Below are positions 10,301 through 18,471 of a stretch of DNA of 64,000 nucleotides, piece by piece. The translations under genes were made by a program, and so were the position numbers. Each line of letters starts with the position of its first letter. Position 1 is the first letter of the stretch. Under the pieces are notes generated by a model. It was not told the DNA's origin. It searched no databases and saw only the letters and a list, made by a program, of their open reading frames with translations. Source of the stretch: Vibrio penaeicida (GTDB lineage Bacteria > Pseudomonadota > Gammaproteobacteria > Enterobacterales > Vibrionaceae); NCBI RefSeq assembly GCF_019977755.1, contig NZ_AP025145.1, forward strand, positions 806,001 through 870,000. Direction: 5' to 3'.

Positions 10301-13096
10301 GTGTGTCAGTGGCAAAGCATCGAGTTGTACCAAAAATGCTGGCTGCATATACGCAGGGAGTATGTTTTCAAGAAGCGTTTTAATTGAACTAGGTGGAATT
10401 GGAGAGTGAGCAACGTAATAGCCCGCCAGTACCTTTCTGTTTTCTTGTGGGAGTAAAGTGGCAACTGCTGACGCGATGCCTTCTATTCTTTCCATCGCGG
10501 CTTGGATATCATTCAGATTAAAGCGGTGTTCTTTGTGCTTTATTTCTTCATCTTTTCTACCGCTGAAGTAAAGGTAGCCATCTTGTCCCCAGTAGGCGTG
10601 ATCACCCGTTTTATAGACTCGAACACCACGTACGTTCAGTTCCGCTATATCCGTGACCATGAAGCGAGAAGCAGTGAGTTGAGGTTCGCCTAAGTACCCG
10701 TTTGCAAGTCCACTGCCGCCAATGAGGATTTCTCCCGTGACGCCTTTTGGCACCAATCTGCCTTTTTTATCAACCAAATAAACGCTGGTATTGTCACAGA
10801 CTTTCCCAATTGGAATTCGTTGTTGCTCTGCATGGTGAGGCTTGCATACCAAAGCGGTAGCGTAGACGGATGCTTCTGCTGGTCCGTACAGATTGATGAT
10901 ATTGGGAATATTGGTGTCCAGAGCTTTGGAAACGGCATCAGCCGAAACCACGTCTCCACTAAACACAAGTGTACTGATGCTCTGAAAGAGGTCGCCTGGG
11001 TAAGACTGGATATACCGTTCCATTAACCCTGTAGTGAGATAAAGGTGATCTATTTTATGAGCGTAGATAATGGATTTCAGTTTATCGGGGTAGTGGGTTG
11101 TGCGTCTTGCTGATACCACCAATGTTTTCCCGTGAGTCAGAGCTGTCCAGAGTTGTAATGTAGCGGCATCAAAGGCTTCATTCGTAGAGAGAAGAATTCG
11201 CTCCCCGATGGGTATGGTGGTTGAATTGATGATGCGGCTGAGCAGAGCTTCATGTGAAAGTGCGATACCGGTTGGCGAATCTATCGCGCCAGAAGTGAAA
11301 ATAAATTGGCTTATATTGCTCGTGGGGAATGAATCGGGGACGGGCAGGCTAACCGCTTCTAAATCGCCCTCAATCGGAGAAGTCCACGATGGCGTTTTGT
11401 TGTGCTTATCAAGGTGTACGCTATGTTTACCTAAAATCGTCATTGGACATAGCTGCTCGACAATCGTTCGTTTACGCTCGTCCGATTCTTCCCGATCAAG
11501 GCATGTATAAGGCAGCCCCACATACTGAGTGGCGACGATGGCAATAACCGTTTCAGACAAACTATCTAGGTCTATCGCAACGGGTTTTCCCCAATGGCTA
11601 GACGGTCGAAATTGGTTAAAATAGCGAACGTATGCGGCAATGCTTTGATGAAGTTCTCCGTAGGTGTACTTGCGTTGGGAAACATCATCGATAAGCGCGA
11701 TATTGTCTGGTGTTTCTATTATCCATCGGTGTACGTGCTTAGCCAATGAAACGTGAGAAACAGGTTGTTCAGTTTTGTTTTGTTGTTTGAAGAATTGATG
11801 CTCGTGTTCTAGCAAGATGGACGCACTGCCAACAGGTTTGTCCATTGAAGCCATGATCTGATGAAGTAGGTGTTCAAAGCGCTGCAAAAAGTTTTCAAAC
11901 ATCCCACTTTCAAACTGAGCTTTTACGTAGTCGAATCGAAAACTGAAATGTGAATTGGCGGAGTCACAAAAGAGCAATTGAATGCTAGTGTTAAGTTCCA
12001 ATAATTCGTAGTTGAAGGAGAGAGTGACTCCGTCTGAAAGTTCAAAACTATCGTCGAGACCCATTGTTGAGCCGAAGGCTACGTTGGTGGGTTCTTTTAT
12101 TTCTGTTTCAGAAGACTCATTCAGCTTGTTGATCAGATCTCGGTAGGGGAGCGCTTTATAGGATTGAACTGCTTGGTTGAACGATCTTATCTCATCAAAA
12201 TACGCTTCAAAAGATTGGTTCTCTTCAAGATCATAAATGTCGAGTCGAGTGTTAACAAAGCAACCGAGCGTTTGCCTCGATTCTTTATCTCTCATATCCA
12301 TAGGTGAAGTCACCCCAATGAGATGTTGATCCGCTAGTCGACCAACAAGCAAGGCGTATACGGCTTTGAAGAATAAGTGAGGTGTTAAGGCGTTTTCTCT
12401 ACAAAATGCCTTGATTTCGTCGCTAAACCCTGAGGATAAGGAAAACATACTGGTTTGAGTTAGCCGACTGGTTGTTCTTGATAAAACAGGGAAATTGGCT
12501 GTTAGCGAACGAGAGAGGACTTTTTGCTCCCAAACTTTACAGGCATCATCCTTTTTATCTTCTGCTAAATGAAGACATTGGCATGGGCAGTTAACATCCA
12601 AGTCAATATCGCAATCCATGCAATTGGTTTTGGTTTGCCTTTGATATTCATTCTTAATGACGTCGAGAAACAGTGTAAAACCTGTACCATCTAACGCTAT
12701 TTGGTGGCACATGGTAATAACTTTGAATGTGTTATCAGCTAACTTCAGTACGCAGGCTTTGTATAGCCTTCCTTCGCTAGGGTCGATTTTGTTGAAATAG
12801 TAGTGGTCCAATACGATTCGGTATTCTGCATTAGGATCCCGTTTATTGGTGAAGTCATAAAACTCAATGCTGACTGGTGAAGAGATGTGAGCTTTATAGA
12901 GCTTGTTATTTTTGAGCTGATAATGGCAATGAAAATTTTGAGCTTGGAAAGCCGTACGTATCGATTCAATCAAAGCTTGTTGGTTTACGTCGCCATGTAA
13001 ATCGAATGTCACAAACGAGTTGGAAAGCATGTTGCTCGGTTCGTTCTGTGCCTCAATGAAGACATTCAGCTCGTATGGTGTTGCAATCGATTTCAT
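7331..13096 (-). CDS. Non-ribosomal peptide synthetase, domains C-A-T-E-C
   Basis: A 1921-residue NRPS. Domains in order: condensation (1-440; core CHQIALDG at 130-137, keeping the second His), adenylation (about 460-940), thiolation (945-1015; GGDS near 987), epimerisation (1020-1450; HHLIVDSASW near 1170 and GWFTSIFP), and a second condensation domain (1460-1915; YHQVLFDQWS near 1624). Adenylation motif A3 is odd (FTSGAIDSPTG), A5 is NLYGPAEA, A10 is NGQVDRKAL. There is no thioesterase or reductase domain, and the protein ends in a condensation domain that should follow a D-residue, so the product must be released or passed on by another protein. SD AAGGGGAG; the start overlaps the HAD gene stop (ATGA). 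The product is unknown. Confidence 0.95.
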   Translation of the reverse strand: MKSIATPYELNVFIEAQNEPSNMLSNSFVTFDLHGDVNQQALIESIRTAFQAQNFHCHYQLKNNKLYKAHISSPVSIEFYDFTNKRDPNAEYRIVLDHYYFNKIDPSEGRLYKACVLKLADNTFKVITMCHQIALDGTGFTLFLDVIKNEYQRQTKTNCMDCDIDLDVNCPCQCLHLAEDKKDDACKVWEQKVLSRSLTANFPVLSRTTSRLTQTSMFSLSSGFSDEIKAFCRENALTPHLFFKAVYALLVGRLADQHLIGVTSPMDMRDKESRQTLGCFVNTRLDIYDLEENQSFEAYFDEIRSFNQAVQSYKALPYRDLINKLNESSETEIKEPTNVAFGSTMGLDDSFELSDGVTLSFNYELLELNTSIQLLFCDSANSHFSFRFDYVKAQFESGMFENFLQRFEHLLHQIMASMDKPVGSASILLEHEHQFFKQQNKTEQPVSHVSLAKHVHRWIIETPDNIALIDDVSQRKYTYGELHQSIAAYVRYFNQFRPSSHWGKPVAIDLDSLSETVIAIVATQYVGLPYTCLDREESDERKRTIVEQLCPMTILGKHSVHLDKHNKTPSWTSPIEGDLEAVSLPVPDSFPTSNISQFIFTSGAIDSPTGIALSHEALLSRIINSTTIPIGERILLSTNEAFDAATLQLWTALTHGKTLVVSARRTTHYPDKLKSIIYAHKIDHLYLTTGLMERYIQSYPGDLFQSISTLVFSGDVVSADAVSKALDTNIPNIINLYGPAEASVYATALVCKPHHAEQQRIPIGKVCDNTSVYLVDKKGRLVPKGVTGEILIGGSGLANGYLGEPQLTASRFMVTDIAELNVRGVRVYKTGDHAYWGQDGYLYFSGRKDEEIKHKEHRFNLNDIQAAMERIEGIASAVATLLPQENRKVLAGYYVAHSPIPPSSIKTLLENILPAYMQPAFLVQLDALPLTHNGQVDRKALPIPTTEFDDDLRHLTSIQRQLLSKACSVLQLNSLSIKDDFVSRGGDSVSAITLSVEMESIGMKLDTIDIMKHTVFSEMSEHIKHEAPTQIVRGETTGLIDLLPAQQWFFEQNFMQPNHYNDAVTLSLPGDVSCARMEQALLRLTEHHDIFRTRFNKTFETGKQELIDTHEDLFSFAEESFANYEELDIYLAGLNETFDLESGAGVMFKAVLYRIRNESTIYLYLCAHHLIVDSASWHIIARDLQALYDGGCDTKLPNYSGAQIFTQSLNAQLERICKNETAYWLKSDSFSPKCRPNIQSRVETITVDEHVTAQLLSDANTPYRTSPRELLLTALSNILIERGENTEVLMRGCGRQELSSNVKVDDTIGWFTSIFPLKLPSIKTNLSQQIKNVKESFRSVPEEGSNYLHLAYHHPDNGVRRRLQSRLNASISFKYLGQYNSISDNPNKWNMELCNLGYMVGERNKPLREMEVVCWILEGKLHIQFEVTSLQINLTSLMSNFADEVRTIVAHCTDTETPNTLTPSDLKNVTLNQQHIETIESKLGSLSAIYPATHAQRALLYSNRINRDFQIGQEYFQLSGTLHTSAFQQAWDIALKRHDILRAVFCDSFEKGKPLVIVPENSKMPIKYEDCTGVSEKDKDAEMTQHLVIERRREISEVSSPLMRLWLGNFGNDDHAMILTYHQVLFDQWSMQSFLAEVMRDYESLLLGREPDVTPFSFEPFVHYIHDYQNDSKARAFWRNYLKGAPKNLRLPRSADSLCDNPIRMQNISMQLTDMESGQIIARAREHSVTTNQLCQLGWAHTLSKATGKKDIVFNTTLAKRPSSILDIDRMMGVFSATPPLRINVNGDVSSALSQIAESSAERLEYGFLDLNEYDEEWVPTTRGGTLFVFNSQLAHEIQPIHPRTQNLTLERLGTVSGTSHQIIMSVTSGHAMSFNLFFDSTEISEEVANLIANEFLSSLLTLCDNDSLDVGALCSIAKAF

Positions 13097-13929
13097 GCGT
13101 AGCTCCCCTTAAGTGACAAATTGAAGAACTTAATGAGAAATTTCGCGACGCCATCGTTTGCGTTGCTCTGCGTAAATAAAGGATTAGGGAGGCGGTGAGG
13201 TAAGTCCGACATCGCATTTTGCATCACAATACCAAGCGCTGCGGTTTTTAATATGGATTCGTCACTCATACCGTCACCAAATGCTATCGCTTCTTTTTCT
13301 AGGTCGATGCCCTTCAACGATAAATGCCGATCGGCAGCAGTGGCTTTTGTTACGTATTTCGGACTGATTTCAATTGAGTGATCAGCCGATAGGGTGATTT
13401 CACATTCATTTTCGAAAAGGCTTCTAAGTTTTCTTTCTACTTCCTTAATGTCATGAGAGGTGGATACAAGAAGCTTATTTGCTCTTAGAGAAAGAAGGTG
13501 TTTTGGTCGGTGAAGAAAATAAGGGAATTGGAACTTTGAAGAATAGGTACTGACGTTGTGACTGACTTCGCTGACGTGCCAGCCATCTGTATCAAATACA
13601 CTTACATGCGTATTTGGACCAGATAGAAACCTTAAGAGTTGTTGGTAAGTCGAATGAGGAAATGTAATGTTTTGGGCGTAAGCCAATTCATTCGTTTGTA
13701 CTTCTAATGCTCCGTTGCAGCCTAATATCGTTGGAGAGAAATCCAAAGGCTTTAGCTGCTTGAAAACATTTCTTGGGTGCCTCCCCGTTGTTAATATAAC
13801 TTCAATGCCACTGACATAAAGCCTAGTTAAAATACAGCTGGTGTAGTCTGTAATTTCCCCCGCCGGGTCTAGTAATGTGCCGTCTAGATCCGTAACTATC
13901 GCTTTAATTGTATTGCCGTTAACGATCAT
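13093..13929 (-). CDS. Cof-type HAD-IIB phosphatase coupled to the NRPS
   Basis: A haloacid-dehalogenase superfamily hydrolase of subclass IIB (Cof type), about 278 residues. Motif I is TDLDGTLLD near the N-terminus (Asp14 nucleophile, Asp16 acid/base), motif II LTTGR, and motif IV around FGDGMSDESIL. Family members dephosphorylate sugar phosphates, cofactors and small phosphoesters. I place the start at ATG 13929, because HAD-IIB proteins begin just before motif I; an in-frame ATG at 13995 with AAGG close by is an alternative. Its stop overlaps the NRPS start by 4 bp, so the two are coupled. A role in the NRPS pathway is inferred only from this. Confidence 0.88.
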   Translation of the reverse strand: MIVNGNTIKAIVTDLDGTLLDPAGEITDYTSCILTRLYVSGIEVILTTGRHPRNVFKQLKPLDFSPTILGCNGALEVQTNELAYAQNITFPHSTYQQLLRFLSGPNTHVSVFDTDGWHVSEVSHNVSTYSSKFQFPYFLHRPKHLLSLRANKLLVSTSHDIKEVERKLRSLFENECEITLSADHSIEISPKYVTKATAADRHLSLKGIDLEKEAIAFGDGMSDESILKTAALGIVMQNAMSDLPHRLPNPLFTQSNANDGVAKFLIKFFNLSLKGSYA

Positions 13930-13995
13930 AATAATAAACCTGTAGATATAGTTATCCTTCGCCAGTTGCAATGTATGCATGGCGGTGGTGGTCAT

Positions 13996-14740
13996 TGACC
14001 TTATAGTTTTGTAATCCCAATTAGGATTAATTTAATACGTGGCTTGTTATTTAACTCGTGAACCAAATCGGAAATTATTCGAGCTGCAAAAAAAATGTTT
14101 TGTAATTGTTTGATTTAATAAGGTTTTTTATGCACTTAATTTCGTAGTGCTTTTTATTTCAGGAGATAGTAATCATATTTTTTGCTGAAAAAAATCCCTA
14201 AATGATACTCTGTATAACTTGGCTCAATAATGGGATTAATGAACATGTAATTCCAATAATTGAGTATTTAAAACTATTTTCATTAAAGAGAATATATATA
14301 CAGTCTTTCATTCAGTATTTGATGGTGCTCTTATAAAGCTATAATTATTTGACCTATATCTTGAAAGTTATTTCTTATTTAGCTCGATTTCATTCTCTTA
14401 ACATTTTCCTACACTAGAAAGCTCATAAATTTTAAATTCGACACCCTACAAAGAATGTTATTACTTAATACGTTGATTTTTAATTTAATTACCTTGTTAT
14501 TCTCTTGGTCTTGACTATCAATTAACGCACTAACTTATTGTGAATAAAGCGTGCATTGTTTTTTCTTTGAAGAATCAATAATAATTTATGATATTAGACT
14601 CATATTATCTCTTAAATAAAGAAATGTATGGTGGGTTTTAAGAAATTGGAACAGATGCACGTAATGCTTTTCTCACATTCAATTTGGCATTACGTTGATT
14701 GAAGGGAAGTCATAATGATACTTAGGGGGCGAACAATCTG
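13996..14740. other. Long AT-rich intergenic region, no convincing gene
   Basis: About 745 bases, very AT-rich, with no open frame that resembles a gene on either strand. It must hold the promoter of the HAD-NRPS operon (minus strand, near 14000). Near its right end a 9-bp inverted repeat (14659-14667 with 14687-14695, core ACGTAATGC) precedes the terminator at 14741, which leaves room for an unannotated small RNA. Nothing else was recognised. Confidence 0.5.
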
Positions 14741-14764
14741 AAAAGACACCTTTCGGTGTCTTTT
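14741..14764. terminator. Bidirectional terminator downstream of the dicarboxylate symporter
   Basis: Perfect 10-bp stem AAAAGACACC / GGTGTCTTTT with a 4-base loop, T-rich on both strands. It lies about 60 bp past the stop of the minus-strand symporter gene. It would also end any plus-strand transcript from the region to its left. Confidence 0.85.
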
Positions 14765-14825
14765 GGTATTTTCTAGGTTACTTAACCTACACTCAAGCTA
14801 GCGGCTTGAGCATGTATCTTTAAAG

Positions 14826-16103
14826 CTAAACCTGAGAAGCTTCTGAAGACATATTTGCTTTAGCTGTTTGGTTGTACACCTTTTCATCTAACTCGCCTTC
14901 GCTTTTACCGACAAGCGTTGAGACCATAAGGTCACCACACACGTTTACGCTTGTACGTGCCATGTCTAGAATACGGTCGATGCCCGCAACAATAGCTAGA
15001 CCTTCAAGCGGCAGCCCTACGGTCGTTAGCACGAGTGAAAGCATAATCAATCCCGCACCAGGAACCCCAGCCGTACCAATAGACGCCAGAGTTGAGGTTA
15101 AGATGATCAACAGGTAATCAGAGGATTCTAGTGTGACACCAAATGCCTGAGCGATAAATAAAGCACAAACACCTTGATAGAGTGCCGTTCCATCCATGTT
15201 GATTGTTGCGCCCAAAGGCAAAACAAAGCTGGATACGCTCTTTGAAACGCCAAGCTCTTCCTGTGCAGATTTAATTGTGGCTGGCAAAGTACCGGAGCTA
15301 CTCGTGGTGGTGAATGCAACGGTTGCTGGATTAACAATGCCTTTCAAGTACTGAATAGGGCTTAACCTGCCTACAACGGTTATCAAGCCACTGTAAAATA
15401 CGACCACATGAATAATACAGCCAATGTAAACAGCCAATATGACTTTGCCTAATGGCAATAACACATCTAATCCATATTTTCCGGCGACCCAAGCCATAAG
15501 ACCAAAAATGCCAAAAGGAGCAAGCTTCATAACTAAAGATGTAAGCTTATACATGCCTTCCGCCAAGCTCTCGAATACTCGAATAGCAGGTTCACCTTTT
15601 TCACCTATCAAGGTAAGAGAGACACCAAGCCCAATAGCAAAGGTAATAATTTGCAGAATATTGCCAGAGGCCAGTGCATCGACTGGGTTTTTGGGGATAA
15701 TGTTAAGCAGCGTTTGGACCAATGACGGTGAATCTTTTGCCGCACTTACTGCGTCGGTTGCGGTGATATTGATCCCCGCACCAGGAGTAAGAAGGGTAGC
15801 AAGCGCCAACCCGATGGAGATTGCAATCGCGGTTGTAGAGAGATAGAGGATAACGGCCTTTCCACCAATTCGACCCATCTTTTTTGTGTCTTTCATTGAT
15901 GTAATACCTACAATCAATGAACAGAATACAAGAGGCACGATTAGCATTTTGATCAAATTAATGAATAGAGTGCCGATAGGTTTTAAAACTTCGGCACTTG
16001 GCCCAAAAATTGCGCCAACTGCCACCCCAGCAACCATTCCAATCACAATTTGTTTCCACAGGCTTAATCCTGATGAGCCGTTGTTTGTCGTTGTATTCGA
16101 CAT
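14826..16103 (-). CDS. Dicarboxylate/amino acid:cation symporter (DAACS family)
   Basis: A 425-residue inner-membrane symporter of the GltP/DctA type, taking up glutamate, aspartate or C4-dicarboxylates with Na+ or H+. Seen are multiple hydrophobic segments, the serine-rich re-entrant loop motif TTSSSGTLP (about 265-275), and NMDGTALY in the substrate/cation site. Length fits the family. SD AAGGAA precedes the ATG at 16103. Substrate cannot be decided from sequence alone. It is monocistronic, with a terminator at 14741-14764. Confidence 0.93.
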   Translation of the reverse strand: MSNTTTNNGSSGLSLWKQIVIGMVAGVAVGAIFGPSAEVLKPIGTLFINLIKMLIVPLVFCSLIVGITSMKDTKKMGRIGGKAVILYLSTTAIAISIGLALATLLTPGAGINITATDAVSAAKDSPSLVQTLLNIIPKNPVDALASGNILQIITFAIGLGVSLTLIGEKGEPAIRVFESLAEGMYKLTSLVMKLAPFGIFGLMAWVAGKYGLDVLLPLGKVILAVYIGCIIHVVVFYSGLITVVGRLSPIQYLKGIVNPATVAFTTTSSSGTLPATIKSAQEELGVSKSVSSFVLPLGATINMDGTALYQGVCALFIAQAFGVTLESSDYLLIILTSTLASIGTAGVPGAGLIMLSLVLTTVGLPLEGLAIVAGIDRILDMARTSVNVCGDLMVSTLVGKSEGELDEKVYNQTAKANMSSEASQV

Positions 16104-16608
16104 GTTTATTCCTTGTCCTAAAAAGTCGTTTTATATTGTTATATACCCAAGTATTTTGAGATTACTTGGGTATTTGGGTAGAAACCCATTACTCACAGTG
16201 GCGAGCTCAAAATGTGAGCCTAATAGCATATGAGTAAATCGTAATGCAAATGAGATGCAGTGATATCTGTACCATAATTTATAATTCACGTATTTATGTA
16301 TTTAGTGGAAACATGCTGTGAATCTAATAATTTATAAAGATTCATTGCATTAGAAATAAGTGAAATAAAGTGGTTTTAAAATCACCTGGTGGAGGTTACT
16401 CAGGTATATTTGGATATATTTAACGCATGTTAGAAAAATTTGAACATATCCTTCAGAGTGAATGGGTATACATAATGGGTAAGGTCAATCAAACTAGTAT
16501 CACTGACCTTTAGGTGTATCGCTTAATGATTTTGTTTGGATCACCAATTAGTTAGCTCAATAGGTAATTAAGTAGTTGGGTAGTTTGGTAGGTAATTAGG
16601 AGAACCAT
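16104..16608. other. Divergent intergenic region with inverted and direct repeats
   Basis: 505 bases between the symporter (minus) and the DODA-like gene (plus). Seen are an 11-bp inverted repeat (16143-16153 with 16163-16173, ATACCCAAGTA), a further TGGGT/ACCCA hairpin (16175-16179 with 16184-16188), and a direct repeat TAGGTAATTA (16561-16570 and 16589-16598) just before the plus-strand gene. These may be regulator sites. The rest is AT-rich without features I recognise. Confidence 0.5.
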
Positions 16609-16929
16609 ATGTTTCACGCTCACGTTTATTTTGGTTTGAACAACCTTGCGAAAGCGGATGCTTTACGTAAGAAAATAAGAAAGGAACGCCAAGATGTAGT
16701 TGCCGTGTTTGAGCTGGTAGAGAGGCTTGTTGGTCCTCATAAGATGCCAATGTTCGAAATTCATTTTAAAGATGATAGTGATGGAATTATCGATTGGCTT
16801 GATAAAGAACGTGGAGACATGCCAGTTCTGATTCATCCTGTTAGTAATGAGCACTTACTTGACCACACTGAACGGGCTATATGGTTGGGAAGAGAGCTCG
16901 GTGTTTTTGAAGAAACACTATCGCATTAG
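16609..16929 (+). CDS. DOPA 4,5-dioxygenase family protein
   Basis: A 106-residue protein of the small bacterial/fungal DODA family (extradiol-type ring cleavage). Family features seen: the N-terminal FHAHVYFGL, central VGPHKMPMFEIHF, and late VLIHPVSNEHLLDHTERAIWLG; the conserved histidines are candidate metal ligands. SD GGAG at good spacing (TAGGAGAACCAT before ATG). Fungal members cleave DOPA on the way to betalamic acid; the role of bacterial members is poorly known, so only the family is claimed. Confidence 0.85.
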   Translation: MFHAHVYFGLNNLAKADALRKKIRKERQDVVAVFELVERLVGPHKMPMFEIHFKDDSDGIIDWLDKERGDMPVLIHPVSNEHLLDHTERAIWLGRELGVFEETLSH

Positions 16930-16931
16930 AA

Positions 16932-16949
16932 GCTCGGCGATTGCCGAGC
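16932..16949 (+). terminator. Hairpin after the DODA-like gene
   Basis: A 7-bp GC-rich stem (GCTCGGC / GCCGAGC, loop GATT) starting 3 bp after the stop codon. The following bases are only moderately T-rich, so termination may be weak. Confidence 0.6.
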
Positions 16950-17004
16950 CTAATTGGTTTCTTTAAACAGTTCTGTTTCTTTAACTTATATCTGGTTTCT
17001 TGAC

Positions 17005-18471
17005 CTATCTTGAGTGGCTCTTTTTGAGGATATTCGCCAAGTTTAACGCTAACTCATCGACTTTATCAGGCATGCTAGGTGCAAGATTTTTGAGTTGCCC
17101 TATATCATCATGTAAATCGTAAAGTTGTGGTTTGGATGTATTCCCTTTTTCGTTACCAGTGTATTGGCAAACAAAGTCGTCATCATGCGGGGGAATATAG
17201 GCGTATTGTTTGTCTCGGTACACTTTCTTGTATTGCATACCTTCTAACACCATATCGTTTCGACCTTCTTGTGTTTTGCCCGTTAGCGCATCGAGTAAGT
17301 TATGGCTGTCTGGGGCTTCCATCTCTGAAAGCGGCTGACCTGTAAGGGCGGCGAAGGTTGCGTATAAGTCGACTTGGTTGATCAGTGCCTCTGAATTTCC
17401 CTTATCAATGCCCTTTGGCCAGCGAACAATAAAGGGGACTCTTGTACCCCCTTCAAATAAGCTGTATTTCCCGCCTCGCAGAGGTCCCGCCATTTTATGA
17501 TGACCGTTCAATTTCACCGCATCATCTTTATAACCGTCATTCAAAACTGGTCCGTTATCGCTAGAGAAGATAACGATGGTGTCGTCTTTTAAATTCAATT
17601 CTTCTAATTTATCGAGAACCTGTCCGATGCACCAATCCATTTCTACAATTACATCGCCACGCACACCATGTGGGGTAGAGCCTCGAAATTTAGGGTTTGG
17701 AATACGTGGAACATGTGGCTGGTGTAGGGCATAGAATAAGAAAAAAGGCTCATTTTGGTTTTTTTCTATAAAGGAAATGGCTTTATTTGCGAACACTTCT
17801 CCCATTGTTTCATCATTCCAAATGGCAGATTGACCGCCTTTCATATGCCCAATACGGCTTACACCATTGATAATAGTGCCATCGTGCCCGTGATCGTACA
17901 TTACATCCAAAAGTTCAGGGTTCTCTCTCCCCGTTGGAATACCTTCATACGATTTATCCCAATCGTAAGTGACTTCGATAGGGTCGTTAGGGTCTAAATT
18001 TTCGACTTCTCGATTATCGATATACACACATGGTACGCGGTCGTTGGTAGCGGCCATTATGTAGGATTCATCAAACCCCACATCGTTTGGCGTGCCGTCA
18101 ATCGGCTGGTTAAAGTTCAAGTCTCCATTCCCCAAACCTAAATGCCATTTCCCGACGATACCGGTTTGATAGCCCGCCTTTTGAAACATTCTTGGCATGG
18201 TATCGTCTAGCTTACCAATGATTTGTGGGGCATCTCCGGGGAGAACGGCCGCGTCTGGGTTCCGCCATGGGTAAGATCCGGTAAGTAAACTGTAGCGAGA
18301 GGGCGTACATGTTGCAGCAGTGGCGTAACCTTGATGAAACTTTAAACCTTCTTCAGCCAGCTTATCGAGGTTAGGGGTTGGGATTTCATTTGCGCCGTAG
18401 CAACTAATGTCGCCAAATCCGAGGTCGTCGGCGTACATGATAATGACGTTAGGGTTGGCTTTATCAGTCAT
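17005..18471 (-). CDS. Sulfatase (formylglycine-dependent, cytoplasmic type)
   Basis: A 488-residue family S1 sulfatase. The metal-binding start YADDLGFGD and the catalytic signature CTPSRYSLLTG (Cys55, converted to formylglycine) are intact, as is GKWHLG. The active-site residue is Cys, which suits the neighbouring maturase. There is no signal peptide or lipobox: the protein begins directly with the sulfatase fold, so it probably acts in the cytoplasm on imported sulfated saccharides. Its ATG overlaps the stop of the upstream sulfatase gene by 8 bp, giving a two-gene operon. Confidence 0.93.
   Translation of the reverse strand: MTDKANPNVIIMYADDLGFGDISCYGANEIPTPNLDKLAEEGLKFHQGYATAATCTPSRYSLLTGSYPWRNPDAAVLPGDAPQIIGKLDDTMPRMFQKAGYQTGIVGKWHLGLGNGDLNFNQPIDGTPNDVGFDESYIMAATNDRVPCVYIDNREVENLDPNDPIEVTYDWDKSYEGIPTGRENPELLDVMYDHGHDGTIINGVSRIGHMKGGQSAIWNDETMGEVFANKAISFIEKNQNEPFFLFYALHQPHVPRIPNPKFRGSTPHGVRGDVIVEMDWCIGQVLDKLEELNLKDDTIVIFSSDNGPVLNDGYKDDAVKLNGHHKMAGPLRGGKYSLFEGGTRVPFIVRWPKGIDKGNSEALINQVDLYATFAALTGQPLSEMEAPDSHNLLDALTGKTQEGRNDMVLEGMQYKKVYRDKQYAYIPPHDDDFVCQYTGNEKGNTSKPQLYDLHDDIGQLKNLAPSMPDKVDELALNLANILKKSHSR

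Noticed and set aside
14160..14185. Fur-box-like sequence near the NRPS operon promoter
   Set aside because: Only a short partial match to the GATAATGATAATCATTATC consensus, and no siderophore genes in the neighbourhood.
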